Part shown: in pieces, positions 6,475 through 13,973 of the stretch
Numbering within the stretch: the stretch's first letter is position 1
How the letters are laid out: every line of letters starts with the position of its first letter
Source of the DNA: Gammaproteobacteria bacterium RIFCSPHIGHO2_12_FULL_37_14
GTDB taxonomy: Bacteria; Pseudomonadota; Gammaproteobacteria; DSM-16500
DNA: 13,973 nt
Reading direction: 5' to 3'
Assembly: GCA_001801485.1 (NCBI GenBank)
Contig: MGXV01000081.1
Location: 1 to 13,973, forward strand
Position numbers and translations under genes: made by a program
Notes under the pieces: model-generated
The model's database searches: none
The model's input: only the letters and a program-made list of their open reading frames with translations
Told to the model about the DNA's origin: nothing

Positions 6475-7626
6475 ATGGTATTTCTGAATTTCGCACTAGG
6501 CGAAACAATCGATATGTTACGTGAGTCAGTTCACGAATTTGCTGAGCGTGAAATTGCTCCTTATGCTGCACAAATCGATCATGATAATCACTTTCCATTA
6601 GCACTCTGGGCCAAGTTGGGACAATTGGGTTTGCTTGGTATTACGGTGGAAGAAGAATTTGGGGGGTCACAATTAGGTTATTTAGCTCACGTTGTTGCAA
6701 TGGAAGAAATTAGTCGTGCTTCTGCCGCGATTGGCCTTAGTTATGGCGCTCATTCGAATCTTTGTGTGAATCAGATTCGTCTCAATGGTAATCCACGACA
6801 AAAGAAACATTATCTTCCTAAACTTTGCAGCGGCACTGCTGTTGGTGCATTAGCAATGAGTGAAACTCATGCTGGTTCTGATGTGATGAGTATGCAGTTA
6901 AAGGCAGAGAAAAAAGATGATCATTATATACTGACCGGTACCAAAATGTGGATTACTAATGGTCCAGATGCAGATATATTGGTGGTGTATGCAAGAACCG
7001 ATCAGAAAGCATCACAAGGTATCACTGCCTTTATCATTGAAAAAACTTTTTCGGGATTTAGCACCGCTCAAAAACTTGATAAATTAGGAATGCGAGGATC
7101 AAATACCTGCGAATTGGTTTTTGATCATTGCATCGTTCCTGAAGAAAATGTGTTGGGAAGTATCAATAAAGGCGCCGAAGTATTAATGAGCGGCTTAAAT
7201 TATGAACGGGTCATTTTAGCAGCTGGCCCCGTTGGGATTATGCAGGCTTGCTTTGATGTGGTCTTACCATATGTGCGTGAACGCAAGCAATTTGGTAAAG
7301 CGATAGGAGAATTTGAGTTAATGCAAGCTAAGTTAGCGAATATGTATACGGTTCTCATGTCATCACAATCGTATCTATATGCTGTCGCTCAAGCTTGTGA
7401 TCGTGGTGATATTACTCGTAAAGATGCAGCATCAGCTATTCTTTTTACTTCAGAAAATGCGACTAAAGTTGCCGGCGAAGCAATTCAGTGTTTAGGTGGT
7501 AATGGTTATATCAATGATTTTCCTACGGGTCGATTATGGCGCGATGCTAAGCTCTATGAAATTGGAGCAGGAACATCAGAAATTAGACGTATGTTGATTG
7601 GTCGTGAATTATTTGAAGGGAAATAA
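6475..7626 (+). CDS. liuA: Isovaleryl-CoA dehydrogenase
   Basis: A 383-residue acyl-CoA dehydrogenase that would oxidise isovaleryl-CoA to 3-methylcrotonyl-CoA with FAD, passing electrons to ETF. The substrate call rests on close resemblance to human [25 protein letters not shown] (237-258) carries the catalytic Glu (E244), equivalent to Glu254 of human IVD. The late position used by medium-chain enzymes is Ala in [12 protein letters not shown] (361-372), as expected for IVD. Family blocks [12 protein letters not shown] (125-136), KMWITNG (157-163) and [13 protein letters not shown] (338-350) are intact, and the length is normal. AAGGAG at 6460-6465 sets the start. It is the first gene of the liu operon, and its promoter may be under PmrA-like control. 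Confidence 0.92.
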   Translation: MVFLNFALGETIDMLRESVHEFAEREIAPYAAQIDHDNHFPLALWAKLGQLGLLGITVEEEFGGSQLGYLAHVVAMEEISRASAAIGLSYGAHSNLCVNQIRLNGNPRQKKHYLPKLCSGTAVGALAMSETHAGSDVMSMQLKAEKKDDHYILTGTKMWITNGPDADILVVYARTDQKASQGITAFIIEKTFSGFSTAQKLDKLGMRGSNTCELVFDHCIVPEENVLGSINKGAEVLMSGLNYERVILAAGPVGIMQACFDVVLPYVRERKQFGKAIGEFELMQAKLANMYTVLMSSQSYLYAVAQACDRGDITRKDAASAILFTSENATKVAGEAIQCLGGNGYINDFPTGRLWRDAKLYEIGAGTSEIRRMLIGRELFEGK

Positions 7627-7716
7627 CGATTTCGCAATCCAGCCATTCTGAACGCTGCTCTTTAGCGCGAAGGATCCCGTTTTCTAAACTCGGGAAGAAC
7701 TTTCTAAGGAATAGAT
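7627..7716 (+). other. liuA-liuB gap with weak hairpins
   Basis: This 90-bp gap is the only sizeable one in the liu operon. It contains short inverted repeats such as CGCT/AGCG and TCCCG/CGGGA but no T run, so no terminator is evident. AAGGA precedes the liuB ATG. An mRNA processing or stability element is possible. Confidence 0.3.
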
Positions 7717-9315
7717 ATGAGTTTTCACTCACAAGTTGCAAAGGATGATAAAATTTTTCAACACAATACCAGCGTTATGCGTGCGATGGCAGTTGAATTG
7801 AAAAAATTGTTGATGAGAATTCAAGAGGGTGGTGAAGAAAAAGCTCGCAACCGTCATAAAGAGCATGGAAAGTTGTTACCACGTGATCGCATCGAATTAT
7901 TACTGGATCCAGGATCAAATTTTCTTGAATTATCACCGCTTGCTGGCTATGAATTATATGAGGATATCATTCCTGCCGGTAGCATCATCACTGGCATCGG
8001 ACAGATTATGGGTATCACCTGTATGATCGTGGCAAATGATGCAACAGTTAAAGGTGGAACTTATTATCCCATCACAGTCAAAAAACATTTGCGGGCTCAA
8101 AAAATCGCTGAACAAAATCGCTTACCCTGTATTTATCTTGTAGATTCAGGAGGAGCATATTTGCCTAAACAAGATGAAGTGTTTCCTGATGAAAATCACT
8201 TCGGCAGAATTTTTTATAATCAAGCGACTATGTCAGCTAAAGGTATCCCGCAAATTGCTGTAGTCATGGGTTCTTGTACTGCTGGCGGAGCCTATATACC
8301 AGCAATGGCGGATGAATCAATTATGGTGCGAGAGCAAGCGACAATTTTTCTTGCTGGACCACCGTTAGTTAAAGCAGCAACGGGTGAAATCGTGACTGCA
8401 GAAGCATTAGGTGGTGCAGATGTACATTGTCGCATCTCAGGAGTGGCTGATTACTATGCACAAGATGATGAACATGCGCTGGCTATGACACGGCGCATCG
8501 TATCACATCTGAATTATCAAAAAACAAGTGCAATGTATGTTTTTAAAGAACCAACTTATGAACCAGAAGAATTGTATGGAATTATTCCGTCTGATTCACG
8601 CTATCCATTTGACGTAAGAGAAATTATTATTCGCATTGTTGATGATTCAGTATTTGATGAATTTAAAGCGTTATATGGCAAAACAATTGTTTGTGGATTT
8701 GCTCATATCTGGGGAATGTCAGTTGGAGTGGTAGCGAATAACGGGATTTTATTTTCTGAATCGGCATTAAAGGCCACGCATTTTATTGAATTGTGCGCGC
8801 AACGTGGAATTCCTTTATTATTTTTGCAAAATATTACTGGATTTATGGTTGGCAGCAAATTCGAATCGGAAGGAATTGCAAAACATGGAGCAAAACTAGT
8901 GACAGCAGTAGCTTGTGCTCAAGTGCCTAAAATTACTGTCATTATTGGTGGTAGTTATGGCGCAGGAAACTATGCCATGTGCGGGCGGGCGTACGAACCA
9001 CGATTTCTATGGATGTGGCCAAATGCGCGTATTTCAGTTATGGGCGGGGAACAAGCAGCAAGTGTACTCGCTCAAGTCACTCGTGAGAAAAAAACACGTC
9101 ATGGTGAAAGTTGGTCAGATGCCGACGAGAAAGCTATCAAAGCACCATTGTTGGCGCAATATCATCATCAATCATCTGCCTATTATTCTAGCGCGCGTTT
9201 ATGGGATGATGGAGTAATTGATCCAGTAGATACGCGAAAAATTGTCGGGATGAGTTTATCGATTGCTTTAAATGCACCGATATCGCCCACCCACTTTGGT
9301 TTATTTAGGATGTAA
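7717..9315 (+). CDS. liuB: 3-Methylcrotonyl-CoA carboxylase, carboxyltransferase (beta) subunit
   Basis: A 532-residue carboxyltransferase subunit. It would transfer carboxyl from carboxybiotin on the alpha subunit to 3-methylcrotonyl-CoA, giving 3-methylglutaconyl-CoA. Two crotonase-fold halves are visible. The N half has the CoA/oxyanion loop [12 protein letters not shown] (186-197) and [15 protein letters not shown] (210-224). The C half has QNITGFMVG (371-379) and [20 protein letters not shown] (411-430). The PLVKAATGE stretch and the C-terminal HFGLFRM are characteristic of the methylcrotonyl rather than the propionyl enzyme. Length is normal and AAGGA lies upstream of the ATG. The obligate partner (biotin carboxylase plus BCCP, liuD) is not encoded in this window. 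Confidence 0.9.
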   Translation: MSFHSQVAKDDKIFQHNTSVMRAMAVELKKLLMRIQEGGEEKARNRHKEHGKLLPRDRIELLLDPGSNFLELSPLAGYELYEDIIPAGSIITGIGQIMGITCMIVANDATVKGGTYYPITVKKHLRAQKIAEQNRLPCIYLVDSGGAYLPKQDEVFPDENHFGRIFYNQATMSAKGIPQIAVVMGSCTAGGAYIPAMADESIMVREQATIFLAGPPLVKAATGEIVTAEALGGADVHCRISGVADYYAQDDEHALAMTRRIVSHLNYQKTSAMYVFKEPTYEPEELYGIIPSDSRYPFDVREIIIRIVDDSVFDEFKALYGKTIVCGFAHIWGMSVGVVANNGILFSESALKATHFIELCAQRGIPLLFLQNITGFMVGSKFESEGIAKHGAKLVTAVACAQVPKITVIIGGSYGAGNYAMCGRAYEPRFLWMWPNARISVMGGEQAASVLAQVTREKKTRHGESWSDADEKAIKAPLLAQYHHQSSAYYSSARLWDDGVIDPVDTRKIVGMSLSIALNAPISPTHFGLFRM

Positions 9316-9317
9316 AC

Positions 9318-10103
9318 ATGTCTATGCGATTCATTACGATGAAAACTGATGCAGCAATTTGCACGATCATGCTAAATCGTCCCGAAAAACGTAATGCGAT
9401 CAATCAGGAAATGATTCATGAATTATCACATACTTTACAAAGCATTCTTCATGATAATAAAGTCAGTGTCTTGATCATAAAAGGTAATGGCGAGACATTT
9501 TCCGCAGGTGCTGATATCGATTGGATGCGTAAAATTGCTAGTAGTTCTGATGCTGAAAATGGTGCTGATGCACACGTATTAGCGAAGTTTCTTTATCAAT
9601 TATATACCTTTCCAAAACCCACTATCGCATTGGCGCACGGTGTGGTATTAGGTGGAGGATTAGGCATGTTATGCGCTTGTGATATTGCTATTGCAGCAGA
9701 TGATGCTAGTTTTGGATTTCCGGAAGTCAGCATCGGTTTAGCACCATCTTGCATTAGTCCTTATGTACTATCAGCGATAGGTGAGCGTCAAGCAAAATAT
9801 TATTTTTTAACAGGTAAACGATTTGATGCAACGACTGCGTTGCATATCGGATTGGTTCATAAGATTGTCGAACTTAAAGATTTATCAGAAGGAGGATTGA
9901 TCGTAGCAAAGGAATTGTTACTGAACGGGCCACAAGCTTTACACGCTGCCAAGCAATTAATTCAATCGATTGCACATGAAAAAATAACGGAAGAGTTAAT
10001 ACAAAACACGGCTGAGCATCTTGCTCGTATTCGCCATTCACCAGAAGCCCAGGAAGGGTTGCAAGCTTTTTTGGAGAAACGAAAAAAGAAATGGCAGTTG
10101 TAA
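9318..10103 (+). CDS. liuC: 3-Methylglutaconyl-CoA hydratase (enoyl-CoA hydratase family)
   Basis: A 261-residue crotonase-family protein, assigned by operon position to hydrating 3-methylglutaconyl-CoA to HMG-CoA. The oxyanion-hole segments FSAGADIDW (61-69) and GGGLG (112-116) are present. At the two catalytic Glu positions of rat enoyl-CoA hydratase, the second is kept (E136 in FGFPEVSIGL) but the first is glycine (G116 in GGGLGML). That substitution is, as I recall, usual in bacterial LiuC/AtuE-type proteins. SPYVLSAIGERQAKYYFLTG (147-166) also fits that group. The ATG follows the liuB stop by two bases, with AGGA inside the end of liuB, so the genes are co-translated. ATG at codon 3 is an alternative start. 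Confidence 0.82.
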   Translation: MSMRFITMKTDAAICTIMLNRPEKRNAINQEMIHELSHTLQSILHDNKVSVLIIKGNGETFSAGADIDWMRKIASSSDAENGADAHVLAKFLYQLYTFPKPTIALAHGVVLGGGLGMLCACDIAIAADDASFGFPEVSIGLAPSCISPYVLSAIGERQAKYYFLTGKRFDATTALHIGLVHKIVELKDLSEGGLIVAKELLLNGPQALHAAKQLIQSIAHEKITEELIQNTAEHLARIRHSPEAQEGLQAFLEKRKKKWQL

Positions 10104-10113
10104 TGGAGAAACT

Positions 10114-11016
10114 ATGCTATTCCCAAAGCATGTAAAACTTGTCGAAGTGAGCCCGCGTGATGGTTTGCAAAATGAAGCAATGCTTATTCCCACGGCGATA
10201 AAAATTGATTTCATCAATCAGTTGAGTGCAACTGGTTTGTCGGTTATTGAGGCGACTAGTTTTGTGTCGCCAAAATGGATTCCACAACTGGCTGATAATC
10301 GTGAAGTATGGCAAGGGATGACTAAAAAACCAGATGTGAGCTATCCAGTGTTAGTTCCTAATATTCAAGGTTTAGAAAATGCTTTAGCAGTAGGTGTCAA
10401 AGCAATCGCAGTTTTTACAACGCCTTCGGAACAGTTTTCACAAAAAAATACGCATTGTTCAGTGGCTGAAAGTTTACAACGTATTCAAGCAGTCATTCAT
10501 CTTGCTAAAGAACAACAGCTTGCTATTCGTGCTTATATTTCTTGCGCATTAGGCTGTCCCTATGAAGGTGATATCTCGCCAAAAAAGGTGGCTGAATTAG
10601 CTAACCAACTTTATAGGATGGGATGCGATGAAATTTCTTTGAGCGACACCATCGGGGTAGGGACACCATTCAAAACAAAACAATTATTGGAAGCCGTTTT
10701 ACAATATATGCCAGCTATACAATTGGCAGTCCATTTTCATGATACCTACGGTCAAGCACTAACAAATATTTATGTTGCACTTGAACATGGCATTGCCACA
10801 ATTGATAGTTCTGTAGCTGGGCTGGGCGGCTGTCCTTATGCTCAAGGTGCAAGTGGGAATGTTGCTACAGAAGATGTGCTTTATATGTTAAATGGCTTAG
10901 GAATTGAGACAGGAGTCGATTTAAAACAGTTGATTATGGTTGGAAGATTTATATCTCAGCAATTAGGGCGTGAACCACGATCAAAAGTGAATTTAGCGAC
11001 TATTGTTAATACTTAA
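10114..11016 (+). CDS. liuE: Hydroxymethylglutaryl-CoA lyase
   Basis: A 300-residue TIM-barrel lyase that splits HMG-CoA to acetyl-CoA and acetoacetate, the last step of leucine breakdown. SPRDGLQNE (13-21) supplies R15 and metal ligand D16. HFHD (207-210) gives the two histidine ligands. GLGGCPYAQGASGN (236-249) is the lyase signature with catalytic C240. EATSFVSPKWIPQLAD (46-61) is also typical. The frame is open upstream to 10021, but those codons overlap liuC; GGAG at 10105-10108 and the family N-terminus fix ATG 10114. The gene follows liuC by 10 bp, so liuD, which usually sits here, is absent. Confidence 0.93.
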   Translation: MLFPKHVKLVEVSPRDGLQNEAMLIPTAIKIDFINQLSATGLSVIEATSFVSPKWIPQLADNREVWQGMTKKPDVSYPVLVPNIQGLENALAVGVKAIAVFTTPSEQFSQKNTHCSVAESLQRIQAVIHLAKEQQLAIRAYISCALGCPYEGDISPKKVAELANQLYRMGCDEISLSDTIGVGTPFKTKQLLEAVLQYMPAIQLAVHFHDTYGQALTNIYVALEHGIATIDSSVAGLGGCPYAQGASGNVATEDVLYMLNGLGIETGVDLKQLIMVGRFISQQLGREPRSKVNLATIVNT

Positions 11017-11062
11017 TTAATTATTTTAATATACACTATTATTTATTTTTTATGAGGTCGCG

Positions 11063-11851
11063 ATGAAAAAATTTTTCTTTTATTTAATGCTGGGGTGCAG
11101 TTTATTTATTTCTCTCGCATTTGCTGGTCAGGAAAAGAGTATTATTTTTCAGGTTGCTACCATTGGTTCCTTAGCTCAAGGCGTTTATGATGGGGATTAT
11201 AAATATGGTCGTTTAATGAAAAAGGGCGATTTAGGCGTAGGAACATTTAAGGATTTAAATGGTGAATTGGTAGCTGTCGATGGTAAATTTTATCAAATCG
11301 AAGCGAGCGGAAAACTTAATTTAGTCTCTGCTAATCAGATTGTTCCATTTGCGGAAGTTACTTTTTTTAAACCGACTATGTATAGTAGTGTGGTGGATAT
11401 TGTTAGTTATCAAAATTTGGGTAAAGTGTTATTAGATAAATTTCCTAATAAAAATATTCCTTATGCTATTCGCATTGATGGTACATTTAGTAAGCTCAAA
11501 TTAAGAAGTTTGCGTAAACAAAAGAAACCTTATCCTCTTTTAACACAAGCTGCAAAAGAACAAGCAATTTTTAATCTCAATCATGTCACTGGGACAGTAG
11601 TTGGATTTTGGTTTCCAACCTACTGGGCAGGCATTGCTGTTCCTGAATTTCATTTACATTTTGTAACAACCGATCGCACAACGGGTGGTCACGTTTTAGA
11701 TATTGATGTCAGCAAAGGTCAAGTATCTTTGCAACCCATTCATCAAGTACAAGTCTATTTACCCAATACTCAATCCTTCGCTCAAGCAAATTTATCTTCT
11801 GAGGAATTGAATGTATCGATTAAAAAAGCTGAAGGCGGGAGTAGTCAGTGA
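11063..11851 (+). CDS. Exported alpha-acetolactate decarboxylase
   Basis: A 262-residue protein of the acetolactate decarboxylase (BudA/AlsD) family, which converts acetolactate to acetoin. Family blocks run in order: FQVATIGSLAQGVYDGD (29-45), GDLGVGTFKDLNGELVAVDG (55-74), PYAIRIDGTF (133-142), RKQKKPYP (151-158) and FHLHFVTTDRTTGGHVLD (196-213). The zinc ligands would be H197, H199 and H210. The N-terminus (MKKFFFYLMLGCSLFISLAFA) is a clear Sec signal with probable cleavage AFA/GQ near residue 21, so the mature enzyme should be periplasmic or secreted. The internal GC at 11-12 is too early for a lipobox. TGAGG precedes the ATG. It lies 46 bp after liuE without a visible terminator and may be co-transcribed. 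No acetolactate synthase lies nearby. budA or alsD would be the usual symbol. Confidence 0.88.
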   Translation: MKKFFFYLMLGCSLFISLAFAGQEKSIIFQVATIGSLAQGVYDGDYKYGRLMKKGDLGVGTFKDLNGELVAVDGKFYQIEASGKLNLVSANQIVPFAEVTFFKPTMYSSVVDIVSYQNLGKVLLDKFPNKNIPYAIRIDGTFSKLKLRSLRKQKKPYPLLTQAAKEQAIFNLNHVTGTVVGFWFPTYWAGIAVPEFHLHFVTTDRTTGGHVLDIDVSKGQVSLQPIHQVQVYLPNTQSFAQANLSSEELNVSIKKAEGGSSQ

Positions 11852-11866
11852 GGCGAATTGCCTCAC
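11848..11866. terminator. Perfect hairpin overlapping the acetolactate decarboxylase stop codon
   Basis: GTGAGGC (11848-11854) and GCCTCAC (11860-11866) form a 7-bp stem with loop GAATT; the stop codon TGA (11849-11851) is inside the stem. No T run follows, so it may act as a stability hairpin or weak terminator. Confidence 0.4.
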
Positions 11867-11896
11867 ATTAAATGTTACCGAAAGGAAGCAGTAACG

Positions 11897-11971
11897 ATGG
11901 AACAATTAGACATGAGTTTCAATTCTTCTTCGATCCTATTTTTCATGGGAAGTGATGCCATGTCATTTTGA
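11897..11971 (+). CDS. Possible 24-residue small ORF
   Basis: ATG 11897 opens a 24-codon frame (starting MEQLDMSFNSSS, ending SDAMSF) with AGGAAG (11883-11888) eight bases upstream. It converges with the permease gene and overlaps its last nine bases. The frame may be chance; spacing of the Shine-Dalgarno is the only support. Product unknown. Confidence 0.25.
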   Translation: MEQLDMSFNSSSILFFMGSDAMSF

Positions 11972-13351
11972 TATGTTTTTATCTCCCAATACACTATGTC
12001 TCTGGCCATAAGCTAAATAAATCACCAACCCAATTCCCATCCAGATTGCAAATCGTAACCAGGTGATATGCGATAAATTTAGCATCAAATATAAGCAAAA
12101 TAAGATGCCTAACGAAGGTAAAATTGGATTAAATGGTAATTTAAAGGGACGTTCCATATCAGGGTGAGTATGTCGTAAAATAATGACCCCTAAGCAAACG
12201 AAGACGAATGCAGCAAGTGTACCAATATTAACTAACTCAGCAGCATATTCAATAGGAACTAAACCAGCAGCGATTGCCATAATTGCACCAGTTAAAATGG
12301 CAATACGAATAGGCGTATGAGTTCTTAGATTAATTTTGCCAAGCGCAATTGGTAATAAACCATCTCGTGCAATCGCTAAACAAATTCGCGATAAGCCATA
12401 AGACATTACTAAAATGACAGTAGTCAAACCAGCAATTGCACCAGCAGCAATCAATCCAGCGGCAGTATGATGGCCAAGTTGCAACAAGGCATCGGCTACT
12501 GGGGAGCCAACATTTAATTTAGTGTAGGAAACAATACTAGTCAGTAATGCAGATACAATAATATAAATAATAGTACAGCCGATGAGAGAACCAATAATGC
12601 CAATCGGAATGTTACGCTGCGGATTAATCGTTTCTTCAACGGCCGTTGAAACAGCATCAAAACCGATATAAGCAAAAAATACTAATGCGGCACCTTGCAT
12701 GACACCATTCCAGCCAAAAGGTAAAAAATCACTCCAATTTTGAATATCAACATGCTTGACTGCAACCAAGATAAAAACGGCGATCGTAATTAATTTAATA
12801 AATACAACGGCAGTATTAAAACGTGCACTTTGTTTGATACCCAGACACAAGATAGTAGAAATAGCGATGATAATTGAAACAGCTAATAAATTAATTGCGC
12901 CACCTTCAAATGGATTTTTTGTAATCATTGCGGGTAGATGAATATTAATTGCAACGAGGAAATTATTGACATATCCAGCCCAACCAATCGCCACAGTAGA
13001 AACACTCATTGCATATTCGAGCAATAAATCCCAACCAATGAGCCAGGCGACAATTTCACCAAAACCAGTATACGCATAACTATAAGCACTACCAGTACCC
13101 CCAATGGAAGAAGCCAATTCAGTATAAGCTAGTGCGGCAAATAATGCGGCTATGCCTGCAATGACGTAGGAAATAACAATGGCTGGGCCACCTTTAGTTG
13201 CAGCTGCAATACCGGTAATAACAAACACACCTGCGCCGATAATGGCACCAATGCCAAACATTGTTAAATCAAAAGCATTTAGAGTTCGTTGGAGAGCGGA
13301 TTCGTGACTTTGGGGTTGAATAGGTTTTTTTCTTAGCCAGCTAGATAGCAT
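11963..13351 (-). CDS. APC-family amino-acid permease (cationic amino acid transporter type)
   Basis: An inner-membrane transporter of 462 residues from ATG 13351. The N-terminal MLSSWLRKKPIQPQ, then LQRTLNAFDLTMFGIGAIIGAGVFVITG with the unwound GIGAIIGAG substrate loop of TM1, match the CAT/YfnA branch of the APC superfamily. About twelve hydrophobic segments follow. ALVFFAYIGFDAVSTAVEETINPQRNIP is the conserved TM6-loop block, and MERPFKLPFNPILP precedes the last two helices. The frame runs upstream to 13390, but those 13 residues have no Shine-Dalgarno, while GAGGA lies just before 13351. Amino-acid uptake is secure at family level; the substrate is not. It converges with the acetolactate decarboxylase gene. 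Confidence 0.88.
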   Translation of the reverse strand: MLSSWLRKKPIQPQSHESALQRTLNAFDLTMFGIGAIIGAGVFVITGIAAATKGGPAIVISYVIAGIAALFAALAYTELASSIGGTGSAYSYAYTGFGEIVAWLIGWDLLLEYAMSVSTVAIGWAGYVNNFLVAINIHLPAMITKNPFEGGAINLLAVSIIIAISTILCLGIKQSARFNTAVVFIKLITIAVFILVAVKHVDIQNWSDFLPFGWNGVMQGAALVFFAYIGFDAVSTAVEETINPQRNIPIGIIGSLIGCTIIYIIVSALLTSIVSYTKLNVGSPVADALLQLGHHTAAGLIAAGAIAGLTTVILVMSYGLSRICLAIARDGLLPIALGKINLRTHTPIRIAILTGAIMAIAAGLVPIEYAAELVNIGTLAAFVFVCLGVIILRHTHPDMERPFKLPFNPILPSLGILFCLYLMLNLSHITWLRFAIWMGIGLVIYLAYGQRHSVLGDKNISK

Positions 13352-13409
13352 GGAGGAGTCCTCGTTTTTTTGAATTATCATTATTTTCAATAAAAAGCAA
13401 AAAAATATA

Positions 13410-13428
13410 CTACATTTTATATATGTAG
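13410..13428 (-). promoter_or_regulatory. Permease promoter/operator candidate
   Basis: CTACAT (13410-13415) and ATGTAG (13423-13428) are inverted repeats around TTTATAT. On the minus strand this contains TATAAA (13421-13416) as a possible -10, with a weak TTAATT 17 bp further up. It lies about 60 bp upstream of the permease ATG. Confidence 0.3.
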
Positions 13429-13566
13429 ATCGTCCAGTAATTAATTTAATTCTAAAAAACTGTCAATCGATTGGTAGAGTAACCATAAAGGTGAGTAAAA
13501 ATAATAACCATCTATTTTTCATGATACTGGTGAATTTAACTGTATGATTTATAATTTATATAATCT

Positions 13567-13595
13567 TTGACAAAAGGACATATTTGTCCTATATT
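13567..13595 (+). promoter_or_regulatory. hicAB promoter
   Basis: A perfect -35 TTGACA (13567-13572), 17-bp spacer and -10 TATATT (13590-13595). The expected transcription start falls at about 13602, the first base of the hicA ATG. No Shine-Dalgarno precedes hicA, so the toxin message is probably leaderless. Confidence 0.75.
13575..13590. promoter_or_regulatory. Operator inside the hicAB promoter
   Basis: AGGACA and TGTCCT are a perfect 6+6 inverted repeat around TATT, filling the spacer between -35 and -10. It is the expected place for autorepression by HicB or the HicAB complex; binding is inferred. Confidence 0.65.
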
Positions 13596-13601
13596 GTGCT
13601 T

Positions 13602-13801
13602 ATGAAGGGAAAACAATTTATTAAAAAGCTACGCGGGATCGGCGTCGAAATTATAGAAGGACGAGGAAAGGGTGGTCATTGCCTAGCAAAGTATAAAGGC
13701 AAACAAGCGACTATACCAATTCACGGCGATGTAGATATGGGTAATGTATTTTAAAGAAAATTTGCAAACAACTAGGGATTCGTTTTGAGGATATTCTGTA
13801 G
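13602..13801 (+). pseudogene. hicA: HicA mRNA-interferase toxin, frameshifted
   Basis: HicA toxins are small double-stranded-RNA-binding-fold ribonucleases that cut mRNA. The frame from ATG 13602 gives MKGKQFIKKLRGIGVEIIEG, then RGKGGHCLAKYKGKQATIPI and HGDVDMGNVF. The putative catalytic histidine is H27. The frame then stops at TAA 13752-13754 after 50 residues. In the -1 frame the expected C-terminus continues as LKKICKQLGIRFEDIL to TAG at 13801, next to hicB. One extra T in the run at 13749-13752 would restore a full 66-residue HicA. This is either a real inactivating deletion or a homopolymer sequencing error. The final helix is missing from the 50-residue form, so that form is probably inactive. 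Confidence 0.8.
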
Positions 13802-13819
13802 GTGACGGAGGTACATATT

Positions 13820-13973
13820 ATGTTACAAGCCTATCCAGTTATTTTAACAAAAGATGGTGCAAGCCTGGTTGCAGAGTTTCCTGATGTACCAGAAGCTATG
13901 ACTGTTGGTTCTAGTGAAGATAACGCATTAACCTGGGCTCGGGATGCTTTAGTTGTGGCTTTATCTGGATATT
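13820..13973 (+). CDS. hicB: HicB antitoxin, N-terminal part (runs off the window)
   Basis: The first 51 codons are visible. MLQAYPVILTKDGASLVAEF followed by PDVPEAMTVGSSEDNALTWA is the partial RNase-H-like fold of HicB, which binds and blocks HicA. DNA binding usually comes from a C-terminal HTH or RHH domain, outside this window. GGAGG (13807-13811) gives a strong Shine-Dalgarno eight bases before the ATG, in contrast to hicA, which has none. It starts 18 bp after the restored hicA stop, as expected for one operon. Confidence 0.9.
   Translation, partial: MLQAYPVILTKDGASLVAEFPDVPEAMTVGSSEDNALTWARDALVVALSGY

Noticed and set aside
6416..6604. Minus-strand frame of 62 codons over the liuA start
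   Set aside because: It overlaps the well-supported start of liuA and its Shine-Dalgarno, and has no recognisable features of its own.
8915..9217. 100-codon plus-strand frame inside liuB
   Set aside because: A second frame within a highly conserved carboxyltransferase gene; no homology pattern.
10021..10113. Upstream extension of HMG-CoA lyase
   Set aside because: The extra 31 codons overlap liuC out of frame, and GGAG at 10105-10108 marks ATG 10114 as the start.
11090..11101. Possible lipobox (MLGC) in acetolactate decarboxylase
   Set aside because: The cysteine is at residue 12, too early and in the middle of the hydrophobic core; AFA/GQ fits signal peptidase I better.
13352..13390. N-terminal extension of the permease
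   Set aside because: No Shine-Dalgarno, and family members begin close to the MLSSWLRKKP segment.
13746..13756. Programmed -1 frameshifting to make full HicA
   Set aside because: The run is only four T residues and the stop codon sits directly in the A site; re-pairing would be poor. Mutation or sequencing error is simpler.

Overview
The window looks like AT-rich gammaproteobacterial DNA. The best guess is a member of the Legionellales (Coxiella/Legionella-like). The grounds are the low GC, the protein character, a PmrA-box-like site beside a possible secreted effector, and a plasmid-type Rep/ParA/ParB block of the kind those bacteria carry. The assignment is inference; no rRNA or tRNA gene is present to test it.

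Region 1 (about 150-4250) is a plasmid-type replication and partition module. A Rep_3-family initiator (rep, + strand) diverges from a parA-parB-RHH operon (- strand). Five 21-bp iteron-like repeats lie inside the 5' coding end of rep, in frame, so the repeated DNA is also a repeated peptide and offers several possible start codons. A sixth copy of the repeat core sits alone beyond the 3' end of the par operon, next to a very AT-rich stretch. The third par gene encodes an apparent tandem ribbon-helix-helix protein. Downstream of rep is a 13-residue lysine-rich mini-ORF with a strong Shine-Dalgarno and its own terminator.

Region 2 (4265-6474) holds an RlmI-like 23S rRNA methyltransferase and an unknown 264-aa protein, both on the minus strand. 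The unknown protein ends in a Glu-rich then Ser/Thr-rich tail, as Dot/Icm effectors do. Its divergent upstream region contains a two-half-site element matching the PmrA box.

Region 3 (6475-11016) is a leucine/isovalerate catabolism operon, in order isovaleryl-CoA dehydrogenase (liuA), methylcrotonyl-CoA carboxylase beta subunit (liuB), methylglutaconyl-CoA hydratase (liuC) and HMG-CoA lyase (liuE). Together they would convert isovaleryl-CoA to acetyl-CoA and acetoacetate. The biotin-carrying alpha subunit (liuD/mccA), normally between liuC and liuE, is absent here.

Region 4 (11063-13351) contains an acetolactate decarboxylase with an export signal, then a convergent APC-family amino-acid permease of the cationic amino acid transporter type. 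Region 5 (13567-end) is a HicAB toxin-antitoxin locus. Its promoter, operator and possibly leaderless hicA start are easy to read. hicA appears frameshifted in a T run, and hicB runs off the window.

A working plasmid-type replicon beside ordinary metabolic and rRNA-modification genes suggests either an integrated plasmid or a large plasmid/chromid that carries chromosome-type genes.
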